A DNA stretch of 64,000 nucleotides, taken from Cladopsammia gracilis (lineage: Eukaryota; Cnidaria; Anthozoa; Scleractinia; Dendrophylliidae). The notes below the pieces were generated by a model. That model saw only the letters and a list, made by a program, of their open reading frames with translations, was not told the origin of the DNA and did not search any database. Positions 50,101 to 61,847 of the stretch are shown piece after piece. The stretch spans positions 2,504,501 to 2,568,500 of the forward strand of contig JAJGOT010000028.1 of the NCBI GenBank assembly GCA_022457155.1. The letters run 5' to 3'. Positions within the stretch are counted from its first letter, which is position 1; every line of letters starts with the position of its first letter. The translations under genes were made by a program, and so were the position numbers.

Positions 50101-52307
50101 ATTTTGCAAAGTACCTTATTACATGAAATTTTGGCGACACGTTAATTTAGCGATTTTGAAAAATCCATATTTAGCGACACTTTAATTTAGCGATTTTTCG
50201 TAAATTTTAGAACATAAGCCACTTAATTTTCGCGATTTCGGGAACTGAAACTTTGGCGAGTTTATTCAAAACTTTTACGACGATAACAGAACATTTATGT
50301 GATAAAATCATAGATGTCAACAGCTTCATTTAAATCACTTTAACGAAACAAACGAAACTGCAACTGTAATGTCATATCCGGCTTAACGCTGTCCTCATGC
50401 ACTCATATTTACATTTTCACACAGTCAATGCTCCTTTTACTGTGCACGAGACATCTGATAAACGTCATAATCGACCGTCAAACAGCATGATTGTATGAAA
50501 CTGACCAGATGGCGGAATTTCATATTGTACTCACTTTAATTTAGCGACGATTTAAATTTAGCGACACTTAATTTTGGTGCATTTTAATTTAGCGATTTTT
50601 ATAAAAATCGCTAATTTCGCTAAATTTAAGTGTCGCCAAAATTTCATGTAATAAGGTAGTATGAGATCTTGAATTCATAAGTAAAATAATTGCTCTTAAT
50701 TTGGCCCCTGTTTTGGAAAAAGAAAAACATGGCCTTAAATATTGGTTTATTGATTTCTTTTTGCAGCACTTACTGGTTACCAAGTGAACTGATGAACTGG
50801 TGTCTTTTTAACCAGCCAAAAAAAAAAGTGGAACAAGGTTTTACTTGCGAATCCAGTATAACCACATAACTTAGTCATATCTGAACGCCTGAATTTTAGG
50901 ATAATAATGTTTTAAATCAATTTCACTGGATCGTTTTGAACTTTTACTAGGAGCCTTTGTGATCGGAACAACCAGCACAGAGGCCAAAGCAGCAAAAGCG
51001 AGGGAGTCTGGGGCAGATGAAGTCATCCTTTACTCACAGAAAGATTTTGTGGAAGAAGTCAACAGGATTACAGAAGGAAAAGGAGTGAATGCGATTTATG
51101 ATGGTGTCGGTAAAACAACCTTCCTTAAAAGTAAGATAACAACTTGTTTCGACTTGTTCAAGTATAATGCTAAGCTCAACTTTATTCAAAATAAGCCTAT
51201 TAAATTGTAATTTATTAACGTAAAATGTAACAACTTTTTTTAACGCAAAATGTAACAATTTATTGTCGCGAATTGTAACAACCCCTTCAATGCAAAAACA
51301 GTGGCGACAAAGAAACCGGAAACGGCTAGAAAAACCCCAAAAGAATACTGGCAGCTGAGTGTAATAGTGTCGCTTTATTGAATTAATGTCTAAATTTCGC
51401 TGTATTTAACGTTGAAAATCTACGTTATTTTTTTCCCCGATATAACGTCTTATAAAGTGCTCAAATTTTCAACGGCAGCCGTGTAATACCCCCGGGGTAA
51501 TACCGCTTTCATTGAAGGGTCACGTCCCGACTCACACACCGCTAATAATTTAAAATCCTTTGCTTTCTCGTGACGTGAGCAATATTCCAGCGACAACAAG
51601 TGCGCCGCGAGGCAGAATCGGAGCAAGTTTCGTAGCCTGCGATGAATCTCGCTTCATGCCATGACTTAGATTTGTATCTTCGAGAAAAAAAAAAACACGT
51701 TTTTGGGATTTCAACCACTCTTTCATCGTTCTATTCGGCGTACCAAATATCCCGTCCGGAGTTTCTTCGTTTTCCACCGTGACCGCCGCCACTAGCCGAC
51801 GCCATTTTGAAAACTGGCGCATGCGCCCTCGTGACAGTGCCCCTTTAATCAGGCTTATCGTCAGTCAATCCGCCATAAATCAGTCAGAATCATTACATCC
51901 GTTTAATAAAATTGGTCATTAGTATGTCGCTCCGCAGCCAGACTAGTCTGTCCATCCGGTCTATGAATTAACCATCACTGTTGTTTCTCTTTTTGCTCTT
52001 AGATTTCAATTGCCTGGCGAAGAGAGGAACAGTGGTAAATTACGGTGCAGCATCAGGTCCTGCTGATCCGCTGAACGTCGGCATTCTGGCTAAAGGCTCA
52101 TTTTACGTGACATTTGGCGCCTTTTTCCATTTCGTGGAAGACCCTGCAGAGTACAGTCAGAGAGCCAAGGACCTCTTCACTTGGTTGGCTGAAGGGAAGC
52201 TCAAATTTAGCGGAGGAGCCACAGTTCTCCCTCTGTCTGACGCAAAGAAAGCCCATGATATGTTGGAAGGAAGGCAGACCACCGGAAAAGTTCTTCTCCA
52301 GCCGTAG
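47178..52307 (+). CDS. Quinone oxidoreductase (zeta-crystallin/QOR-type MDR enzyme)
   Basis: Five exons in phase, 47178-47270, 49287-49473, 49670-49885, 50951-51130 and 52003-52307 (stop TAG), give 326 residues, about the usual length. Landmarks are AVVIHEYGDSSKL near the start, NHYAGLNFIDVENRKG, GFEGAGTVE, AGDRVAF, the Rossmann motif AAAGGVGSLIVQIAK, TEAKAAKARESGADEVI, AIYDGVG and a C-terminal HDMLEGRQTTGKVLLQP. These fit the zinc-free medium-chain dehydrogenase/reductase family, which uses NADPH to reduce quinones in the cytosol. It looks closest to the bacterial QorA-like subgroup, but I could not test this. The first ATG is chosen; a second lies six bases later. AATAAA at 52470-52475 gives a short 3' UTR. 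Confidence 0.92.
47271..49286. other. QOR intron 1
   Basis: About 2 kb of AT-rich intron with no internal gene. A ctgggcccagttgttcaaag word at 48642-48661 looks like one end of a dispersed repeat, without a visible partner. Confidence 0.5.
50112..50658. mobile_element. MITE with taccttattacatg ends in QOR intron 3
   Basis: taccttattacatgaaattt, then tggcgacac on the left, are mirrored exactly on the right (28 bases). Tttagcga words repeat throughout the interior. It is about 547 bases with no ORF. Confidence 0.9.
51540..51850. repeat. Dispersed repeat in QOR intron 4, shared with 53320-53500
   Basis: gtgaccgccgccactag, gccattttgaaa and catgcgccctcgtgaca occur in the same order near 53.4 kb. 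Probably fragments of one element. Confidence 0.6.
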
Positions 52308-52469
52308 TTGGTGCATTTTGGAGTAGGACGGCTCCGTATCATCACCCAACTGACTGTTGTGATTTCTTATTTCTAAAGTAGCTCAAAAATAGTTACGCAG
52401 TGTTAGTTATCGCACCTTTTTTAACTCCAAACAGTTATTAATCCTGTAACATCTGTCTGCATTAAGCTC

Positions 52470-52475
52470 AATAAA
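52470..52475 (+). terminator. Polyadenylation signal of the QOR gene
   Basis: AATAAA lies 163 bases after the stop codon. Confidence 0.65.
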
Positions 52476-52622
52476 GAAAAAAGTGGAGACTTTAAAGCAG
52501 TCACAACTGATACATGTATACCGCGCTTATCGACCTTCAGTGGAATAATCTTCGGGTTAGACGCCGCATTCATCGGCTTTGGATCATAATTATATAATTT
52601 ACTGTTTACTGTTTACTCTACT

Positions 52623-52802
52623 GTTCACAGCTACAATACGCGTCATGCCAGCGACCTAAGGATTAATAGATATCATTGTAGAAAAGGCCAATTACGCTCT
52701 TCTCATTTTTTATTAAAGCAATGGAATGAGATTCCTTTAGAAATTAGGAACAGTGAAACTGTTCGCAGTTTTAATAATTCTATTTCACAATCTTTAATGT
52801 GA
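52623..52802 (+). pseudogene. 3' end of a non-LTR retrotransposon reverse-transcriptase ORF
   Basis: In one frame it reads HSYNTRHASDLRINRYHC, then QWNEIPLEIRNSETVRSFNN and SISQSLM before a TGA at 52800-52802. The HSYNTR and WNxIPLEIRN words are typical of the C-terminal end of CR1/L2-type and related ORF2 proteins. The upstream parts are absent, as in 5'-truncated insertions. Confidence 0.75.
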
Positions 52803-52914
52803 TCACGATTACTCTTATTTTGTATTAATTATTATGTTTAGCTTATTTTATTTAGTGACTTTTCTTTAAGACAAGACTCGTCTGAAAACCACCTATGGGT
52901 GATGCCGATTTCCA

Positions 52915-53205
52915 GATGGTCCGAGGTCGCTCGCTCTCCCTCCCTCCCAGCTCCTCTTCCCATCTTATGTCCTTTGTTCGAGGTCTTGTTCTTGACGTCA
53001 TCTGACCGTTGAATGTTTCCACCAATCAGAATGGTTGTTAGACGTTTTCTTTTTCTATATCAGAAATTTCAAGAATGGGTCTGAACCTACTCTAATTGGT
53101 GGAAATATTCAACGGTCAGATGACGTCATAAACAAGCCCTCAAACAAAGGACATCAGGCGGGGATAGGAGGGAGTGGGAGTGAATGCAAGCGACCAGAGG
53201 ATAGC
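52915..53205. mobile_element. Inverted-repeat element (ggtcagatgacgtca family)
   Basis: Left arm words gacgtcatctgaccgttgaa and tcctttgttcgagg are the inverse of ttcaacggtcagatgacgtc and ccctcaaacaaagga on the right. The arms are about 115 bases. A half copy is at 22030-22150. Confidence 0.75.
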
Positions 53206-53319
53206 TTATGTTCTCACGGATATATATCACAGAGCCATGGTTACAAGTGCTCATTAAATCATTTGCGGACCAGGCTCACTTCAAATATCCTTCAAATATC
53301 CTTTTCCGTTGTGATATTT

Positions 53320-53500
53320 TTCAAACATCCTTTTTCGTCCCGAGTTTCTTTGTTTCAACCGTGACCGCCGCCACTAGTCGCCGCCATTTTGAAATTGACA
53401 GTTCAACTTGAAAAATTCAGGCTGACCTTTTCAAGTTTTGATTCGAGAAACTGGCACATGCGCCCTCGTGACATTGTTTCTTTAAATCAGTATCTTTTTT
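53320..53500. repeat. Dispersed repeat shared with 51540-51850
   Basis: See the matching entry in QOR intron 4; same words in the same order. Confidence 0.6.
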
Positions 53501-53612
53501 TGTTCAACGTTCTTGTTGTTAGCTCAAACGTTTTAAACCTTTTCATCCAAGAAGCGGCTTCAATCAAAATTCAAGAAAAATCGTATGTTTAAAATCGAAA
53601 ACAATTGTAGAA

Positions 53613-56600
53613 TCAAGGCTCATATACTTGCAGTGAACCATAACTAGCGTTTTTAAACTGAGACCACGAGAAGACGGACCCCGGAGGGATATGACAGTCT
53701 TCGTACTGTGCAGCAATCTCGTGCCCCGAGAGAACCTTGTTCCACATGTTCACTTCTGTCAGCTGACCAGGCCCAAACGCGTCTTTGGTTTGGAACCCAC
53801 CTCCGACACTGTCCTGGTCTTGTCCGAGCACAACAGTACCTCCACGTGGGATCACATGGCCTTTCTTTAGATCTGCACCGCTGTCTGTGAGTTGGCCATC
53901 CATGTATAACTGGTAGTTCCCTTTAGTGTTGTCCCATGTCACGCAGATGTGATGCCAGTTAACGTCTTCGATCTTGCCATTTATTGATTCTCTTAAAAAA
54001 TGACAAACGAATTCGAAATTTAAGATAATGGCATGAATTTAATAATTAATAATATTGTTTTTAGTACACACTTCTCGCTGCCTGTGTGTAAAGGATCAAC
54101 CTACTGTGTTGTTTTTATGAAAGACTAGAATCCTTTACAAATCGGCCCCTGGGTACGACTCTGAAGTGCAATTTCCGCTCTTACTAGCATTCTGCATTCT
54201 GCAATAGCAAACACTTAATGTACGACTCTGAAGTGCAATTTCCGCTCTTACTATTATTCTGCATTCTGCAATAGCAAACACTTAATGTATGTCTGATTGT
54301 AGTTACCTGTCTTCATTATCAATGTCGATCTCAATTGTTGGTGACGAAGGAGCAACATATATCCCATTGCCCATGTGTGATGCCTCGGCAGCATAGCTGA
54401 AAACCGTCTGGTCACGGTCTGCATTAGTCATTTTCACAAAAAGGCACAGAGTAAATGCGCTGAGGTCATCCTTGATGGCGTTTTCTATTAGGGCGTAATC
54501 CCCGTCAGAAACCTTCGGAAATATCATTCGGTACACTGTGGAAGAATACCAAAGGATTTAGACGGTCTATATTTTTTGAAGCGGCAGTTCATTTTTTGTA
54601 TGCATCAGATAGTATTGTACTGATTGGTGAAAACGCGAAGCATTTTATAAGTAAACATTGAGCCCGCGATATGTAATGGTCACCTGCCTTACCCATAGGG
54701 ACAATGTTGGAAGGAGGGCAGGGTGGGGAGTTGGACGACGGTGAAGGGGGAGGGGGGGTGGAGCAAAACACCTAGGAAATGGGACGGGTGGGGGTGCGAA
54801 GGTTTTTCGTATTTACAAGTTTCCCATACGATCCTTTGATTCCTAACAGAGAATGCATGGAAAAGTATATGAATTTAACAGCTCTGGCTCGACGGCTGCA
54901 TGGTTTCAAGCATGCTCATGTATGCGCACACACATACCTACCTTAGTGAAGTGAGAATGATTGTATATGTTATTATCTTAACATACGCATAAAAGAATTT
55001 CTAAACATTGTGTGTTTCCAGCTAACTGTTCAAATTTCCCATCTCTTCTTATAATAGAAAGGCGAGAAGTGGTCTCATCTTGCGTATTCGAATTTCAAGA
55101 CTCATAAAACTTGTTTTCATGGGAATTATGTGGTTTTCTCTTTGTAGAGATGAAATAAAACCCACTGAAACGTTTATTGCTTGACAAGCTTTATCCATGG
55201 TTGTAGGGTTTGTTGTATTCTGATTTTGGCGATTGCTGTGATCAGTGACCCGGATGTAATTATTTGGCTTTAATGTTCAGACAGAAACAAACCTTTTGCT
55301 TCCAGATAACAGTTCATCACAACTGCTTCTGCGGAGCTGTTTGGCTTCACCCAATTTTTGCAGAGAGCTGCTTCTCCTTCACTCGCCTTAACTTCCTCGC
55401 AGGACACTGCAGGCATGTCACGAGTAGAACCGAGGGGAACTGTACGAATGAACAAGAAAATCGGAACAATACTTGTTATAACATATATCAACCCTAAGAT
55501 TGTATCAACCCTAAGATTGACAACGCGGGAAGGAATACCGCCGAGGGACCCCAAACAAAACATCACGGGGGTGATCGTCGTACCTTTTAGTTGTTAAAAT
55601 TCGTGGTTTTGTCCCGGGGGGGGGGGACTCCCATATAAAAATGACGGGGGTGCTCGCCGTACCTTTTAGAGGTAAAAATTTGTAGATTGGTACCGCTCAG
55701 GGTACTAAAATCTAAAATGACCACCGTTAGCATTATCGCGGTAACTTTTAGGGTATGAGCCGAAAAAATATGACAGAATATAATGTGTTGTTTTAGAATT
55801 GGTACCTCTTAAGGGTAAAAATTCTTTTAAGCCACACCCATCAAACGAGATTCTGGCACCTTTTAGGGTGTTTTTCGAAAATTTCCGACTAGCACCCCTG
55901 TTACTTTTTAAATGGGAGTCCCCCCCAGGGGTTTTGTACCACTAAGGGTGTTTACCGATGTTAGAGTTATTCGGATACGCTGTGAAGTATTATACCATTA
56001 TACTACAACAACATACTGACAGGAACAAAATTTATGCGCCATTAAAAACCTATAAGCTAATTTAGCTTATGCAGAAACCTATCACAAAGGCTCCTGGTTC
56101 AAGAGTTCTTCGTTTTGATGGTCCTGTCACGTACACTAATAACATGAAGAGTGGGATCCACAAATGTGAAATGCTTAACTTTTTCGTTTTCTTTTTCGCC
56201 TCTGGTTCAAGCTAGTGTTCTCAGTTTTGATTGTCCTGAAAATTACAAGACACGTACACTAATAACATGAAGAATGGGATCCAGAGATGTGAAATACTTA
56301 ACTTTTTCCTTTTCTTACCATGTACGACTTTTCTAGTTGTCATGTTATTAAATCTGTTTTTGCAAATTTACAGAGATTCCTTTCCTGCAAAACAATGTTT
56401 GTTTTGGTTGGAACGCAACCTAAAATTCATTTTGTTTTACAATCTTTGGTCTGATAAGAAAACTGATCTTGACGCAAACTCGGGCAAAGAAAAGCTTACC
56501 TCTATTAAACTGCTGAGTCATATAAATTCGGCTCAGATCCGTGACGTAACATTCAGGCCTGGATTCCTTGGAACGGTTATTAAGCTCGCAGATGTTCTCT

Positions 56601-56827
56601 TTCATGTGGTAATTGTAGCTTAGACATCTCGGTTCATTCTCGCATCTTATGTCGCATTCTGATGGGCAGCTTGCATTGAACGTCTCAAACGTATGACCTT
56701 TAAGCGCTTTACCGAAAATTGAACTTCCTGATTCACATTGACCAGCGGCTTTTCCAAAAGGCATCCAGGTCGTCATATAGAGTGAAACAGCAAGGGTCAG
56801 CAGTTTCTGAGACATACTAGGGTACAT
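53613..56827 (-). CDS. Secreted PAN/Apple-pentraxin domain protein
   Basis: Four minus-strand exons, 56500-56827, 55293-55439, 54307-54535 and 53613-53991 (stop TGA), give 360 residues. Residues 1-29 form a signal peptide; residues 31-95 have eight Cys in a PAN/Apple-like pattern (CPSECDIRCENEPRCLSYNY). Exon 2 (about 110-158) carries STRDMPAVSCEEVKASEG and a NC pair, as in fibrinogen-like or collagen-type openings of cnidarian proteins. Exons 3-4 (about 159-360) form a pentraxin/LamG-like jelly roll: the signature HICVTW at 249-254 fits H-x-C-x-S/T-W, followed by YQLYMDG, VVLGQDQD and LTEVNMWNKVL. Pentraxins bind ligands with calcium; the role here is presumably extracellular recognition, which is inference. 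ATG choice: a second Met four codons on would also leave a signal peptide. Confidence 0.85.
54154..54287 (+). repeat. 67-bp tandem duplication in a pentraxin-gene intron
   Basis: Two copies of a 67-base unit starting tacgactctgaagtgcaatt (54154 and 54221), nearly identical. Confidence 0.9.
54680..54835 (+). repeat. G-rich minisatellite-like repeat, copy 2
   Basis: cctgccttaccca, gtggggagttggacg and gtggagcaaaac match the BROX intron copy at 43460-43760. Confidence 0.7.
55610..55932. mobile_element. G-tipped MITE, copy 2, with a partial copy beside it
   Basis: Tips gggggactcccatataaaaa and tttttaaatgggagtccccc are inverted repeats, and the interior matches 37708-38033. At 55558-55608 a fragment (catcacgggggtgatcgtcg) of a third copy abuts it. 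It lies in intron 1 of the pentraxin gene. Confidence 0.85.
56096..56320 (+). repeat. Tandem duplication of about 108 bp
   Basis: Two copies of ggttcaag...cacgtacactaataacatga followed by gaaat-cttaactttttc, offset by about 108-115 bases, in intron 1 of the pentraxin gene. Confidence 0.75.
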
Positions 56828-57542
56828 AATGTGGGAACACTTGAATATTAGAAAACTGATGCTAAAATAAAACAGATAAAATAGGATTCAGCACGTGTCT
56901 TTAAAAAATTCTTCGATTTTGTCAAAGAACTCTGAATTGGGCCGTTGCCATATATGGCAACGTGCCCACTTCACAAAATACAGCTGTTTTTCCTAGGTGA
57001 CTTGACCTTGACCTTTTCGCGCGGCTAGCTTATCATAACGGATATCCGGTTTTTGCACAGCCAGCACAAGATACCGGATATACGACACAACGTTAATATT
57101 GAAACAAAATGACGTTAAGGAAAATGTCACAGCACCATCTTCAATACTTTTGTATACACTTGCAGCATTGAACACGAAGGCCATTTTAGTAGTTGTGAAG
57201 AACGAATTGAAGGTTTCCTTGTGTGGTAGCCTTCGCTATAGAAAAATTAACAATGAACGGTACAACCCCTTCCAAGCAGAATGTTGCATCATGAGCATTT
57301 CAAACAAACCTGGCGAAATTGGCGGTAAAGGTTTCAGTGGATTGATTGTACACATTCAACTGTTGGAATTGACCGGCCAGCCTGCCCATTGATTCGTAAA
57401 TATTTTGCCATCAATTGCCAGAACCGGTCGGCCAGACTGAGTGGTCAATTTGGAAATAGTATGCACGATGATAGACTTGTAGGAACAGGTCTTCAAACAG
57501 CCGGTTTGGCCGGACAAATCAGGGGAAAATAAGGATCGCCCG

Positions 57543-57600
57543 TATGCCAACCTCGTTTCCAGGGTTTTCCCTTTTAGTCTGGAAACGAGGTTGGCTGTAT
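57543..57600. repeat. Short hairpin
   Basis: gccaacctcgtttccag pairs with ctggaaacgaggttggc across about 17 bases. It looks like the core of a short MITE. Confidence 0.7.
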
Positions 57601-57655
57601 GTGTCAAACGTCTGATAGTCGATATAAAACTGTAAAAGTCCCTGATTCCAAATAA

Positions 57656-57953
57656 TAGAGCAGTTTTCAATTGAGTGTCAAAGGTAATTACACATCCATA
57701 GCTTTGGTTTTTCATTGCTACGCTTTGTGATTGGCTAAAACATCTCTCGCCACTTTCTCGACCAATCAGAAGTAAAACCAAAACCGATCGGGACTTTCTC
57801 GCACGCGTTTTCCCGCGCTTTGCGGACTTGGCGCCGCCGACATGTAATTGCTTCGAGCTCTGATTGGTTCATTGGATTGTTTACGTCTGCTGTGACTGGA
57901 CAGAGTAATTACTTTGGTTTTGGATTTACGACACTCACTTGAAAACTGCTCTA
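57656..57953. mobile_element. MITE of the agagcagttttcaa family, copy 2
   Basis: Ends tagagcagttttcaattgag and cacttgaaaactgctcta are inverted. The interior matches the 35202-35487 copy in reverse orientation. Confidence 0.85.
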
Positions 57954-57959
57954 ATGGAT

Positions 57960-59580
57960 CAAATAAGATTATATTATATCCCCCCAAATTACCCCCTGCC
58001 CCCCCCCCCCCATCTCCCTCTCCCCCTCTCCCTCTTGCAAAGGTAAAACTGTTCTCTGGTTAAAATCAATAAAAAGACGAGCTCCTGCTGATGATTAATA
58101 GTCATGTTACCTTAGGTTAGTAGAAGTAGTAATTTGCTGGTAGCCAAATTCAGTTGAAAAATCGAACGATATCGAAACGATCTCTACAAACCTATTTAGC
58201 CATTCGAAAGATCATCCCGAAAACTAGTGCTGTTTTTACTTTAAAGGAATTGTTTAAGGATTATTTGTTATCATAAATTTAAATTATCGGTTTTGTTTAT
58301 TCAAATAAAGGCGAGAATTTAGCGTTCACCTATTCGTCGTTTCATCCGCGGCCCATTTTTGAAAGTAAATAGAACTGACTGAGTAAATCAAGAAAATTCC
58401 TGCTACAAGCACACGCTCACAATATTAGCTAATATTAGTTAAACAGCAATTGAAGTATTTTCCTATTTTAATAGGAAAAAATAAGGAGCGTCTCGGTTTA
58501 GATACAGCATGTTAATAATTTATAAGAGAAAAAGCTTCAGTTCTAATGTCTAAATACATATTCTTTATTTTTTCAATTCTAAAAGAAACACTCTTATAAT
58601 AAAACAAAATTTGCCTTGTTTTACTGAAAATAAACAGCACGTGAAATGAAGGAGGCCAGTTTTTAACATGATAGCGTATATATCTTCATGTTTTGTAAGG
58701 CTGAAACATTCAGACGAAATTATTCCTTTGACAGAATATCTTACCTCTTGAAGAAAATGTTCCTTGCCGGTTTCAGTCCTTTTCAGGCAATAAAGTAATA
58801 ATCAGAATTTAACACATGCACCATTCTCCGATCTGTAACAGAATTATTGACACTCTTGTAAATTTCGGCGTTAATTTACCCGTTATACATGACTAGCGGA
58901 CACGCACCTGCTATCATAACACCATCCAAATTAATAAGAATAAGTTAAGAATAAATTAATAATTAACGATCTAAATTAATTAGAATAACAAACTTTATTT
59001 AATATAGGGATGATATCTGTTTACAAACATTCTTTTTATTATTCAAATGTGCCAGCCGCTGGAACAAAAGAACCCTTTGTTTCGGCAGCCAATAAGGCTC
59101 TGGTTGGCACATTAATAACAATTGATGACGTCATTGATATCTTCCCTATATGGCTTTACAAGCCAATCCATGATAAAAAGGAGCATTCTGATTGGTTTCC
59201 TGAGCGTCGACACTGAGCGGTCCGAATATTGCAATAGTAACTCATTTCACCCTATTTCTTTTATGAAACCTTGAACAAAAGAAAACTCTTTTCTATTAAG
59301 TAGAAGCATTTTTCTTTATGTCCGGTGGACAATTTCAAGAGTTTTTGCATCGTGGCCTGAAGGAAAGCAGCAATCAGAATTATAAGTCCCGGACACACTG
59401 TTCAACTTTTCTTGCATTTAGGTTGCGCGTCGAACAAGATTTTTTGTGGGTGTCACACGATGCAATTCGTTGCGCGCGACATCGCAAAAGTAGAACTCGA
59501 TTCTACTTCTGTAACTGTTGCGTGCAACGTTATAAGAAAAGTTGCACAGTATGAAGTGTGAACAGGTAATGTAATTTGAT
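57960..59580. other. Spacer, no gene recognised
   Basis: A C-rich stretch at 57978-58034, then AT-rich sequence. Short frames at 59010-59216 and 59318-59554 have no recognisable family. Confidence 0.35.
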
Positions 59581-59584
59581 GATT

Positions 59585-59820
59585 ATCGGGTTTATCGGGC
59601 CGTGTCGTCGCGTTATCGCGTCGTACCGTAGTGATTTTGGTGTTGTCGTCGTTTTATCGGGTCATGTCGTCGTTTATCGGGCTTTGCGTCGTCGTTTTAT
59701 TGGGTCATGTCGTCAATTTATTCGGCCATGTCGTCGTTTTATCGGGCTTTGCGGCTTAAGTCGTTTTAATGGGTGATGTCGTCGTTTTATCGCATTATGG
59801 GTGGTGTCATTTTATCGGGT
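59585..59820 (+). repeat. Minisatellite of gtcgtcgttttatcgggt-like units
   Basis: Around eight to ten degenerate units of about 20-28 bases, each with catgtcgtcgttttatcggg or a near variant. The open frames through it are repeat artefacts. Confidence 0.8.
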
Positions 59821-60389
59821 ATGCGCCTTCAGAACGTCTTAACTGCGGTCGTACCCAAAAGATTAGTACACAGGCTCTCACATTCTCACACAGGGTCTCA
59901 TATTCGTTCTCTACCTTTCTTAGCGTTTCGCTCGTTTCGCGCGGGTATTTTTCTTCTTAAAATGGACAAGGGTCGAGGAAATACAAGGGCACGAGCTTAA
60001 CAACTAACGTCACGGCCATCATGAAGTCGGCAATTCATGAACTTGATCGCCTATTAAAGATCATCCGATGGAATTTCATCAATTAACAAACAGCTAAATA
60101 TAGAAAAGCCGTTCAAAACATAAGGAGCAAATGGCATTAAAAACATGAGGTAAAAGTCGTGCAGAACTGCCACGAACAATACACGACCACCGCTTGCACT
60201 TTTCGATACCTTGCGAAGGCTTGGAAGGGAATGAACACTTTGAATTCTGCCCAGACTTTCTTCCTAATTTCTCTGAGCAACTCGAAATTTTTTATCTTAT
60301 TTGTAATAGTATTGTCTTCGTTTTATAAGTCATTTCCATTATTGTAATTTATATTTCTACATTTTATTAATTTTAAATTAGTTTGGAAG

Positions 60390-60440
60390 ATCCCATGGGA
60401 AAACTAATAAAGGATATTGTATTGTATATTGTATTGTATT
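60390..60440 (+). repeat. attgt-repeat tail, possible retrotransposon 3' end
   Basis: taataaaggatattgtattg followed by further attgt units looks like the simple-repeat tail of a CR1/L2-type non-LTR element. No ORF2 words were recognised upstream, so this is tentative. Confidence 0.4.
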
Positions 60441-61325
60441 TAGCGATTTTGACCATTTATCCGGATATCTTGAGTCGGTTTTACACTCACTACAACAGCA
60501 ATGCTTAGTTCTAACCATTTTCACTCTTTTGGGAAGCGTAAACTGTGTTATTTCTGATTTATACGTATCTTGATTGACTATGGCTTTCCCGCATATATTT
60601 CCCTTCAGCGAGCTCCAATGTTTGTCTGAGTCAAGCGGAGAGTCTCATAACACGTGATCTATTTCAGGGACCGCGGAAGGGGAGGGGCAGGTAGGGCCGC
60701 GGTCCCACCACTTTTTTGCGAATCAAATACTATGATTTTATGGGTAGGACTAATCTGCGGAACTGCAGACCGCGGAACCTGCGGAACCTGCGGAACCTAG
60801 ATTTTTTTTTAATAAAATGATAGTACAAATCATAAAATGGTCTACAAGTGGTTGATTTCTCAATAAACAGTCAGAAGAAAAAGAGATAATGAAACGAAAT
60901 GGGAAAAAAGGGTCGGGAACCGGACAAAATAAATTAAGTCACGCGTCACGCAATTGTACGCGTAGTTTTGTTGTGAATATCGAATCAGGATTTCAGTTTT
61001 CGATTGACAGTTCTACTTCACGTCAAAATGGCCGAATGGCGGTCTACTCTTAGGTGAGTAAAACAATCTTTTGCTGAGTTAATTCGATTGCATTTTAGAA
61101 GTAGATTAATGTCTCTGACCTTTCTTGAAACAGGATGCAGAAGCCTGAAATAATCGATTTGAATCTGATAACGAAAGTTTTCGTGAAACATAAATTCTGG
61201 GCGATTTATATGATAGCAGATAAGTTACTAGGCATCTGATTGTATTCAACCCAGTTGCGTTCTCAATTTTCCATATATATTTCCGGCAAACTTGCAGTTA
61301 AAATTATAAGAAGTTAATGCATCAG

Positions 61326-61847
61326 TCAATTGAAACCCTGGCCCCCTCCCCCCCTGGCCCCCGACCCCCGGGACTTAGCGTGGGATTTAACACTCACCAA
61401 TCGGCCTAATACCCGGCCTCCGGGGCCAAGACCTCTGTTAAAAGCCCCGCATAGGTGGGGCATACGAACCAAATAAAGAAACAAATCAAATCGGGATCGT
61501 TGTTATAGTCGATCATATCATCAAAACTTCATCTGTCTTCGGTTCTATCATTAAAAACTATTCATTCAATAAGCCGCGCTTTAAATTTGCGGCGCAAGCC
61601 GGCTTTCAACATACTCTTCACTCAAAAATGATAAAGGAAACGTAGTTCCTCTCTCCCCTCTGACGCCATCCTGGAAGAGTCTTGCTGTCGTCCCCACTTT
61701 AGATAATCGCGTGCTCCAAAATTACCGCTCATTCCCTGATTGACTGACGTTTAGTTAAATTCACCGCTTACTGGGGTGCGTTAAATCCCGGCTTTGGACG
61801 CGTTAAATTCCCGTTATGTCCCGGGGGTGGGGGCCCGGGGTTTTCAT
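61326..61847. repeat. GC-rich TIR element nested in the long-TIR element
   Basis: aattgaaaccctggccccct on the left and gggcccggggttttcattga on the right are imperfect inverted repeats, with tgggatttaacac and gcgttaaatcccg inside. Length is about 520 bases. Confidence 0.7.

Noticed and set aside
59576..59776. 66-codon frame with RRF/GSCR repeats
   Set aside because: Translation of the gtcgtcgttttatcggg minisatellite.
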